Assembly: GCA_937927875.1 (NCBI GenBank)
Contig: CALEYV010000116.1
Span: forward strand, 1 to 21,873
Source: an uncultured Actinomycetes bacterium
Lineage (GTDB): Bacteria > Actinomycetota > Acidimicrobiia > IMCC26256 > PALSA-555
Direction: 5' to 3'
DNA length: 21,873 nucleotides
Below, piece after piece: positions 1 to 5,832 of this stretch. The position numbers were made by a program, and so were the translations under genes. The notes below the pieces were generated by a model. That model ran no database searches, was not told the DNA's origin, and worked only from the letters and a program-made list of their open reading frames with translations. How positions within the stretch are numbered: position 1 is the first letter of the stretch; every line of letters starts with the position of its first letter.

Positions 1-180
1 GTCGTGATCTGGGCGGTGCGGGAGACCGACCGGTCGCTCGTGACGGGGGATCGGGCGGCGCTGCCGCCGGGCCAGGTGTTCGGCGCGCTGGCGCTGGCGG
101 GCCTGGTGGGGTCGGCCGGGGCGGTGCTGGCGGCGAGGGGACGGCGGGCGGCGGCGGTGCCGGCGCCGCCCCGCGGGTGA
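1..180 (+). CDS. C-terminal fragment of a membrane protein (truncated by contig start)
   Basis: An open frame runs from base 1 to a TGA at 178-180 and gives 59 residues with no start, so the 5' part lies outside the window. The fragment has a polar stretch (RETDRSLVTGD), a hydrophobic segment of about 20 residues (VFGALALAGLVGSAGAVLAA), then Arg/Ala/Pro-rich residues up to the stop. This is the usual look of a last transmembrane helix followed by a short cytoplasmic tail under the positive-inside rule. The next gene converges on it, with one base between the stops. The family cannot be named from this tail. Confidence 0.6.
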   Translation, partial: VVIWAVRETDRSLVTGDRAALPPGQVFGALALAGLVGSAGAVLAARGRRAAAVPAPPRG

Positions 181-181
181 C

Positions 182-1693
182 CTACCGCCTCGTGTAGGCG
201 ACGACCCCGTCGACGGTGCCGACGGGCCGGTAGTGGCGGGCGAGATAGCTGGCGAAGCGGGGGAAGCGGCGGATGGCCTCGTAGCGGCCGCCGCGCACGT
301 TGGCGGGCGCTAGGTCGAGGACGAGCAAGGGCGGGTGCGCGCGCAGGTCGGCCTCGAAGTCGGGCCACGCGCCCGGCGTCGCGTACTGCATCGCGGCCAC
401 GCTCGGCGGCCGACCGCCGCTCTCGCCGGTGAGGAACTCGGTGGTCGCGAAGCGCGTCGCGGGCGGCCGGTCGGAGCGCCAGTAGACCTCGGGCAGGTGG
501 CCCCAGATGAGGAGCCGGCCGTCGCGGGGCACGGTCCGCTGCACGTAGCGGGTCAGGTCGGCGGCGACCCGCTCGGTGTGCGAGAGCGGACGCCCGATCT
601 GCTGGTGGGCGAAGAACGCGATCGGGACCGCCAGCGCGATGGCGGCCGCGGCGAGCGCCCGGCGGGACGCGTCGACGAGGGGCCGGGTGGCGAGCAGCGC
701 CAGCGGCGGCAGCAGCTGCAGGTAGTAGTGGCCGAAGAAGCGGAGCCCGGTCGCGACGGAGACGACGCCCGCCGCCACCCAGAGCCACAGGTCGAGGTCG
801 GCGCGCCAGCGACGCGCCGCCAGCGCGGCCAGCGCGACGAGGGCGATGGTGGCGAGGAGGAACCAGAGGGTCTGGATGAGGGCGCGGTGCACGACGAACC
901 CGACCGCGCCGCCGGTGCCGAGGTAGCCGCCGTTGCCGGTGAACACCCAGTGCAGGAACGCCGAGCCGTCGAGGGCGAGGAAGGCGACGACGATCGGCGC
1001 CGCCGCGCCGAGGCCGAGCGTCACCAGCCGCCGGGCGCGCGAGCCGGTGCCGTGCCGCCAGGCCAGGAAGGCGGCGGGGAGCAGCGTCGCCGCCGCGGTC
1101 TGCTTGGTGAGGGTGGCCAGCCCGATCGCGGCGCCGCTGGCGAACGGCCGGGCGCGGGCGGCGAGCGTGAAGCCGGCCACCATGAGCGGCAGCATGAAGA
1201 CCTCGAAGTTGGCGGTCTGGAAGTCGGTCGCGTAGAAGGCCGCCGAGCCGCCAAGGAAGAGGAGGCCGGCGATGAGCCCGGCCCGATCGCGCTGCAGCCG
1301 CCGGCGGGCTTCGGCGGCCAGCAGCAGCGCGGTGACGACGTCGGCGCCGAGGGCCAGGATCCGCAGCGGCAGCAGGTCGTCGCGGCCGGTGACGCGGAAG
1401 GCGGCCGCGTACAGGTACGGGACGATCGGCGGCTTGCGGTCGACCGTGTCGACGTACAGCCGGCCGCCGCGGTTGATGACCTGGGCCTGGGTGGCGGCGT
1501 ACGCCTCGTCGGAGTTCAGCGGCCGGTTCGTGAGCGACGGCACGTGCACCGCGACCGCCACGACCGCGAGCACGAGGACGAGCAGCGGGCCCCGGGTGAC
1601 CGTCAGCCGGCGCCCCGGCGGTGAGACCGGAGGAGGCGCCGTCGACGTCGGGGCGGGAGGCGGCGCGTCCACGGGGTCAGCCGCCGGGCGCAT
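182..1693 (-). CDS. GT39/ArnT-like polyprenyl-phosphate-sugar membrane glycosyltransferase
   Basis: The 503-residue product has a Pro-rich cytoplasmic N-terminus (1-30), a first membrane helix (about 36-52) and many further hydrophobic helices up to about residue 365, then a soluble C-terminal domain. Just after helix 1 is NSDEAY (D62-E63), followed by DRKPP at 85-89. An acidic pair in the first extracytoplasmic loop is the catalytic signature of the GT39/PMT/ArnT superfamily, which transfers a sugar or aminosugar from a polyprenyl-phosphate donor outside the membrane. The acceptor cannot be read from sequence. The ATG at 1693 has no Shine-Dalgarno; a TACGCT hexamer lies 9 nt upstream, so the transcript may be nearly leaderless. 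The stop is TAG. Confidence 0.8.
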   Translation of the reverse strand: MRPAADPVDAPPPAPTSTAPPPVSPPGRRLTVTRGPLLVLVLAVVAVAVHVPSLTNRPLNSDEAYAATQAQVINRGGRLYVDTVDRKPPIVPYLYAAAFRVTGRDDLLPLRILALGADVVTALLLAAEARRRLQRDRAGLIAGLLFLGGSAAFYATDFQTANFEVFMLPLMVAGFTLAARARPFASGAAIGLATLTKQTAAATLLPAAFLAWRHGTGSRARRLVTLGLGAAAPIVVAFLALDGSAFLHWVFTGNGGYLGTGGAVGFVVHRALIQTLWFLLATIALVALAALAARRWRADLDLWLWVAAGVVSVATGLRFFGHYYLQLLPPLALLATRPLVDASRRALAAAAIALAVPIAFFAHQQIGRPLSHTERVAADLTRYVQRTVPRDGRLLIWGHLPEVYWRSDRPPATRFATTEFLTGESGGRPPSVAAMQYATPGAWPDFEADLRAHPPLLVLDLAPANVRGGRYEAIRRFPRFASYLARHYRPVGTVDGVVAYTRR

Positions 1694-1760
1694 GCGACGC
1701 GGAGCGTACCGGCGCGTCGCGGTCGGCAGGCCGCGTCGAGGTCCCGCGCGGGGGCTCCCG

Positions 1761-1766
1761 TAGGAT
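1761..1766 (+). promoter_or_regulatory. possible -10 element for the PAP2 gene
   Basis: TAGGAT fits the actinobacterial TANNNT -10 pattern. It would start transcription near 1773, about 33 nt before the PAP2 ATG at 1806. No convincing -35 lies 16-18 bp upstream and no Shine-Dalgarno precedes the ATG, so support is modest. Confidence 0.3.
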
Positions 1767-1805
1767 GTCGGTCTTGCGCGTCGCTGGTCCCCGCCCGCTC
1801 CGCTG

Positions 1806-2828
1806 ATGACCGCTGATCCGGCGGCCGTCGAGGTCGAGGCGCTGGGGGCGTCGACGAGCGAGTCGCAGCGCCGGTGGCGGCCGACCCGGCTGCAGGTGAG
1901 CCTCTTCGTCTGGGCCGGCCTCGCCAGCTACTTGTTCTTCAAGTGGCACGTCACGACCGACCGCACCCACCTGTTCATCATCGTGGGGTCGCTGCTGGTG
2001 GCGGCCGGCGCCGGGCGGCTCGACTACGTGGCGCGGCTGGTTCGGGACTGGGCCCCGCTCTTCGCCGTCCTCATCGGCTACGACCTGCTGCGGGGCCAGG
2101 CCGACGCGTGGTTCTCGACCCACGTGACGCCCCAGATCGATGCCGACCGGTTCATGTTCGGGACCGTGCCGACGGTGTGGCTGCAGCACGCGCTCTTCAC
2201 GCCGGGCCGGCCGCACTGGTACGACTACGTCACCTTCTTCGTCTACCTGAGCCACTTCTTCGTCGCCATCATCGTGGCGGCCGTGCTCTGGCGGTTCGCG
2301 TACGACCGCTTCCACCGCTTCGCGGCCATGTTCGTAGGGCTGAGCTTCGCCGCCTTCATCACGTACGCGCTCTTCCCGGCCGCGCCGCCGTGGCTGGCGA
2401 GCCAGTCGCGCGACCTCGCGCCGACCGCCAAGGTCGTCGACGAGATCTGGGTGCACCTCGGCCTGCACAACGGCGCGAGCATCCTCTCGGCCCGTGGCAC
2501 CTACGCGAACCCGGTGGCGGCCATCCCGTCCCTCCACGCCGCGTTCCCGCTGCTGCTGGCGCTCTTCTTCTGGAAGTCGGCCGGCCGGTGGCGCTGGCTG
2601 CTCGCGCTGTACCCGGTGGCGATGGCGTTCGCGCTCGTGTACTCGGGTGAGCACTACGTGATCGACATCTTCCTCGGCTGGATCTACGCCGTCGTCGCGT
2701 ACGTGGTCGGGCTTTGGATCGCGGCGTGGTGGGCCCGCCGGAAGGCCCGGCAGGCACCGGTGCTGCCGCTGCCGGTCGCGGCGCCGGAGCCGCCGCTCGT
2801 TGGCGCCTCGGTCAGCAGTCGTCGTTGA
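1806..2828 (+). CDS. PAP2-superfamily membrane phosphatase / inositol-phosphotransferase-like protein
   Basis: The 340-residue product has several transmembrane segments (about 31-46, 55-70, 142-163, 172-192, 244-256, 263-280, 288-308). It carries PAP2 signature blocks: PSLHAAFP at 241-248 (His244 in the second conserved block) and SGEHYVID at 280-287 (His283 and Asp287, the nucleophile-supporting pair of the third block). The arrangement resembles the PAP2_3 (Aur1/Ipt1-like) branch, which removes or transfers phosphate head groups from lipid phosphates at the outer membrane face. The substrate is unknown; phosphatidate, polyprenyl diphosphate or phosphoinositol lipids are all possible. The start is an ATG without clear Shine-Dalgarno. 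The 3' end overlaps the convergent pentapeptide gene by 17 bp. Confidence 0.85.
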   Translation: MTADPAAVEVEALGASTSESQRRWRPTRLQVSLFVWAGLASYLFFKWHVTTDRTHLFIIVGSLLVAAGAGRLDYVARLVRDWAPLFAVLIGYDLLRGQADAWFSTHVTPQIDADRFMFGTVPTVWLQHALFTPGRPHWYDYVTFFVYLSHFFVAIIVAAVLWRFAYDRFHRFAAMFVGLSFAAFITYALFPAAPPWLASQSRDLAPTAKVVDEIWVHLGLHNGASILSARGTYANPVAAIPSLHAAFPLLLALFFWKSAGRWRWLLALYPVAMAFALVYSGEHYVIDIFLGWIYAVVAYVVGLWIAAWWARRKARQAPVLPLPVAAPEPPLVGASVSSRR

Positions 2829-3315
2829 GCTCGAGGCCGGCCGCGACGACGGTCCGGCACACGATCCCGAGCTTCAGCCCCGCCGGCGACACCCCGCGCG
2901 CTCCGTAGAAGGTCGCGCCCCGCAGCCAGCTGTCGTCGAGGCGGGCTCCTCGGAGGTCGGCGCCGCTCAAGTCGGCGTTCTCGAGGTGGGCGTGGCGCAG
3001 GTCGGCGTCCCGCAGGTCGGTGCCCCGGAGCTTGGCCCCGCTCAGCACCGCCGAGGCGAGCACGGCGTGGCGCAGGTCGGCCCGGCTGAGGTCGGCGCCG
3101 TAGAGGTTGGCGAAGGCGAGGTGCCCCCGGTACATGTAGGTGCCGTGGCAGACCGCGCCGTCCTGGATCCCGCACCCGCCGACGCTCGTCACCGTCCCGG
3201 AGTCGCACGCCACCGCGCCGGCCGCGACCACGACGAGCAGGGCCACCAGCCCGGAGCGCCCCCGTCCCCCACGCCGCCGACGCGACGGCGGCCGCGGGAC
3301 GCGGGACGCTCGCAT
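2812..3315 (-). CDS. exported pentapeptide-repeat protein, possible lipoprotein
   Basis: The 167-residue product starts with a long Arg-rich n-region (1-20) and a hydrophobic h-region (22-36), ending in AVAC with Cys37. This could be a relaxed lipobox or a plain signal peptide; Ala at -3 is less common than Leu or Val. Residues 66-139 are tandem A(D/N)LxX pentapeptides (for example NLYGADLSRADLRHAVL), which should fold as a right-handed quadrilateral beta-helix. Four more Cys (48, 56, 153, 167) flank the repeat and could form disulfides outside the cytoplasm. Function is unknown; topoisomerase-protecting Qnr/MfpA relatives are cytosolic, so that role does not fit an exported protein. TACGTT sits 6 nt upstream of the ATG, which would give a leaderless mRNA. 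Confidence 0.75.
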   Translation of the reverse strand: MRASRVPRPPSRRRRGGRGRSGLVALLVVVAAGAVACDSGTVTSVGGCGIQDGAVCHGTYMYRGHLAFANLYGADLSRADLRHAVLASAVLSGAKLRGTDLRDADLRHAHLENADLSGADLRGARLDDSWLRGATFYGARGVSPAGLKLGIVCRTVVAAGLELNDDC

Positions 3316-3321
3316 CGCCGC

Positions 3322-3327
3322 AACGTA
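3322..3327 (-). promoter_or_regulatory. -10 hexamer of a probable leaderless promoter
   Basis: On the minus strand TACGTT is followed by six bases and then the ATG of the pentapeptide gene at 3315. With +1 seven bases after the hexamer, transcription would begin at the A of the start codon. The -35 region is weak. Confidence 0.4.
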
Positions 3328-3383
3328 GCGGTGGCGTCCGAGCCCCGGACGTCGCTTCGGGACCGGGCCCGGACGAGCCCCCG

Positions 3384-4496
3384 GTGACCGGCCGCGCGCT
3401 CGTGGTTGGCGGCACCGGCCCGACCGGCCACCACGTCGTCGAGGGCCTCGTCGAGCGGGGCTACGACGTCGCGATCCTGCACCGAGGGCTCCACGAGCGG
3501 CCCGACACGCCGCCGTCGGTCGAGCACCTCCACCACGATCCCTACGACGACGACGCCATCCGCGCCGTGCTCGACGGCCGGACCGTCGACGTGCTGGTCG
3601 CGATGTACGGGCGGCTGCGCCGGATCGCCGAGGCCGCCGCGGGCCGGGTCGGCCAGTTCGTCTCGGTGGGCGGCGTCCCCGCCTACCGGGGCTGGATGAA
3701 CGCGTGGCTCCACGAGCCGGCCGGCCTGCCGGTCCCGGTCCGCGAGGACGCGCCGGTGGTGCAGGCGCCGGAGGAGGACGAGAAGGGCTACCGGATCGTG
3801 CGCACCGAGGAGCAGGTGTTCGAGCACCACCCCGACGCGGCGCACTTCCGGTACCCGTACGTGTACGGGCCGTACCAGCTCGCGCCCCGCGAGTGGTGCG
3901 TCGTGCGGCGGGTGCTCGACGGCCGCCGTCGCATCGTGCTGCCCGACGACGGGCTGACGCTGCACCACCACGGGTTCACCGAGAACCTCGCCCACGCGGT
4001 GCTGCTCGCGGTGGACCAGCCGGCCGCGGCAGCCGGAAGCGTGTTCAACGTCGGCGACGAGGAGGTCCTCTCGCTGCGGCAGGTCGTCGAGCTGGTCGCG
4101 GCCGCGCTCGGCCACGAGCTCGAGATCGTCTCGATGCCGTACGAGCTGGCGGTCCCGGCCTGGCCGCTGCTCGCCCAGCCCGTCCCCACCCACCGGGTCC
4201 TCGACCTCGCCCGCGTGCGCGAGCGGCTCGGGTACCGGGACCGCACGCCGGCCCGGGACGCGGTGCCGGCGACGGCCCGCTGGCTGGCCGCCCACCCGCC
4301 GCCCCGGGGCGGCCAGGAGGAGCAGGTCCTGACCGACCCCTTCGACTACGACGCCGAGGACCGCCTCATCGACGCCTGGTGCCGGCGGCGGGCCGAGGTG
4401 GCAGCCGCGGCCCGCTTCGACGCCCGGCCCGGCTACGGCCTCGCGTACAGCGGGCCCGGCGGGCGGCCGCGCTCGAAGCCGGACTTCGCCCCGTGA
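3384..4496 (+). CDS. atypical extended SDR, NAD(P)-dependent epimerase/dehydratase-like
   Basis: The 370-residue product opens with a Rossmann nucleotide-binding loop, GGTGPTG at 9-15, right after beta-1 (RALVVGG), as in NAD-dependent epimerase/dehydratase proteins. The usual SDR catalytic YxxxK is replaced by YRIVR (Tyr136, Arg140) in KGYRIVRTEEQVFE, so canonical chemistry is uncertain. Later blocks fit extended SDRs: RYPYVYGPYQ (156-165) and a substrate-domain segment with FNVGDEE. A C-terminal tail of about 60 residues, rich in Arg, Pro and aromatics, lies beyond the usual fold. The GTG start at 3384 puts the Rossmann loop at the normal position. The stop overlaps the GTG of the CoA-transferase (GTGA), so the two genes are probably translated together and may act on the same acyl-CoA or alicyclic substrate. 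Confidence 0.8.
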   Translation: MTGRALVVGGTGPTGHHVVEGLVERGYDVAILHRGLHERPDTPPSVEHLHHDPYDDDAIRAVLDGRTVDVLVAMYGRLRRIAEAAAGRVGQFVSVGGVPAYRGWMNAWLHEPAGLPVPVREDAPVVQAPEEDEKGYRIVRTEEQVFEHHPDAAHFRYPYVYGPYQLAPREWCVVRRVLDGRRRIVLPDDGLTLHHHGFTENLAHAVLLAVDQPAAAAGSVFNVGDEEVLSLRQVVELVAAALGHELEIVSMPYELAVPAWPLLAQPVPTHRVLDLARVRERLGYRDRTPARDAVPATARWLAAHPPPRGGQEEQVLTDPFDYDAEDRLIDAWCRRRAEVAAAARFDARPGYGLAYSGPGGRPRSKPDFAP

Positions 4497-5686
4497 GCGA
4501 CCGCGGCCCCCTCCACGGCGTCCGGGTCGTGGACCTGTCGATCGCGCTGACCGGCCCCTACGCGGTGGCGCTGCTGGCCGACCAGGGCGCCGAGGTCGTG
4601 AAGGTCGAGCGGCCCGGGCTCGGCGACATCGCGCGCTGGATCGGCGTCTCGGTGCAGGGCATGAGCGCGCTGTTCCAGATGTGCAACCGGGGCAAGCGGT
4701 CGATCGCGGTCGACGTGCACGACCCGGCCGGTCGCGGCGTCGTCCGGCGCCTGGCCCGGGAGGCCGACGTGGTGGTGCAGAACTTCCGGCCCGGCGTCGT
4801 GGAGCGCCTCGGCATCGCCGAGGCCGACCTGCGACGCGAGAACCCCGAGCTCATCTACGTGTCGATCTCGGGTTTCGGGCCGACCGGCCCCTACGCGCCG
4901 AAGGGCGCCTACGACACCGTGATCCAGGCCTACGGCGGGCTGGCGTCCAACCAGGCCGACGCCGAGACCGGCGAGCCCCGGTTCCTGAACCAGACCGCGG
5001 CGGACAAGATCACCGCCCTCGTGGCGGCGCAGGCGATCACCGCGGCCCTGTTCGCCCGCGAGCGCGGCGCCGGCGGCCAGCACGTGGAGCTGTCGATGCT
5101 CGACGCGGTCGTCTCGTTCCTGTGGGCCGACGCGGCCGGCAACGAGGTGCTGCTCGACGCCGACGGCAGCCGGGCGTCGAGCTTCGTCGCCAACTTCCGC
5201 CCCTTCCACTTCCGGGACGGCTGGGGGATCGCGACCCCGACCTCGGACGCCGACTTCGCGGGGCTGTGCCGCGCCTTCGGCGTCGACGGTCACGACGACC
5301 CGCGGGTGGCGACGATCGCGGCCCGCAACGAGCACCGCTCGCTGACCCGGTCGATCATGGACCGCTGCTACACGGCGGCGCGCGCCCTCAGCACCGCCGA
5401 CGCCATGGGCCGCCTCGAGGCGCAACGGGTCCCGTGCGGGGTCGTGCTGTCGCCCGCCGAGCTGGCCGCCGATCCCCACGCCCGGGCGATCGGCCTGCTC
5501 GTCGACTCGCGGCACCCGGTCGCGGGCCGGGTCCGCCAGCCCCGGCACCCGGTGCGCTTCGGCGCCACCCCGGCCGACCTCGGGGGCCCGGCCCCGGGGC
5601 TCGGCGAGCACACCGACGAGATCCTCGCCGGGCTCGGCCTCGGCGACCGCCGGGACGCCTGGCGGGCCGCCGGCGTCGTGGCCTGA
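4493..5686 (+). CDS. class III (CaiB/BaiF) acyl-CoA transferase
   Basis: The 397-residue product has the usual length and blocks of family III CoA-transferases, which move CoA between carboxylates: LSIALTGPYAVALLADQGAEVVKVE near the N-terminus, NRGKRSIAVD (65-74), VQNFRPGVVERLG (95-107), SISGFGPTGPY (124-134) and YDTVIQAYGG (140-149). The aspartate that forms the acyl-anhydride intermediate (Asp169 in formyl-CoA transferase) is best matched by Asp171 in AADKIT. GAGGQHVELSMLDA follows as expected. The GTG at 4493 overlaps the SDR stop by 4 bp. The frame is open far upstream, but homology begins here. Substrate is unknown; such genes often serve carnitine, bile-acid, steroid or aromatic acid catabolism. 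The protein is cytoplasmic. Confidence 0.93.
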   Translation: MSDRGPLHGVRVVDLSIALTGPYAVALLADQGAEVVKVERPGLGDIARWIGVSVQGMSALFQMCNRGKRSIAVDVHDPAGRGVVRRLAREADVVVQNFRPGVVERLGIAEADLRRENPELIYVSISGFGPTGPYAPKGAYDTVIQAYGGLASNQADAETGEPRFLNQTAADKITALVAAQAITAALFARERGAGGQHVELSMLDAVVSFLWADAAGNEVLLDADGSRASSFVANFRPFHFRDGWGIATPTSDADFAGLCRAFGVDGHDDPRVATIAARNEHRSLTRSIMDRCYTAARALSTADAMGRLEAQRVPCGVVLSPAELAADPHARAIGLLVDSRHPVAGRVRQPRHPVRFGATPADLGGPAPGLGEHTDEILAGLGLGDRRDAWRAAGVVA

Positions 5687-5693
5687 TCGGGCG

Positions 5694-5710
5694 CTCGGCC
5701 CCGGCCCGAG
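5694..5710 (+). terminator. possible GC-rich hairpin terminator after the CoA-transferase
   Basis: CTCGG (5694-5698) pairs with CCGAG (5706-5710) around a 7-nt loop, 8 bases after the stop. There is no U-tract, and such stems are easy to find in sequence this GC-rich, so support is weak. Confidence 0.25.
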
Positions 5711-5741
5711 CCCCGGCCCCGGGCGGCCGGCCAGGATCGAC

Positions 5742-5770
5742 TTGATCGGCGCCCGGCCAGGGCCAATAGT
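5742..5770 (+). promoter_or_regulatory. sigma70-type promoter of the PAS-GGDEF-EAL gene
   Basis: TTGATC (5742-5747) and AATAGT (5765-5770) are separated by exactly 17 bp, giving a start near 5777 and a 5' leader of about 56 nt. GATCG occurs twice, 4 bp apart, overlapping the -35 (5735-5748), which might bind a regulator. GAGGAG at 5818-5823 is a good Shine-Dalgarno 9 nt before the GTG at 5833. This is one of the clearer promoters in the window. Confidence 0.55.
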
Positions 5771-5832
5771 GGTTGGGGCACCACGCAGGGTGAGCAGGGC
5801 TGGGCGGCTCAGGGGACGAGGAGACAGAGCTA

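Noticed and set aside
335..1624. 429-codon open frame on the plus strand
   Set aside because: It is antisense to the GT39-like gene and rich in Arg, Gly, Glu and Gln low-complexity sequence, a product of high-GC codon bias.
1765..1806. 13-codon upstream frame (MSVLRVAGPRPLR) overlapping the PAP2 start as TGATG
   Set aside because: The likely -10 (TAGGAT, 1761-1766) overlaps its start codon, so the transcript would begin downstream of it; no ribosome binding site is seen.
3704..4492. N-terminal extension of the CoA-transferase to 3704
   Set aside because: The added 263 codons are the SDR gene read out of frame; family homology begins at 4493.
5775..5800. CACGCAGGG-like stretch resembling part of a cyclic-di-GMP (GEMM) riboswitch upstream of the GGDEF-EAL gene
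   Set aside because: The rest of the GEMM consensus, including the GAAA tetraloop and the GGGACGCAAAG-type strand, is absent.
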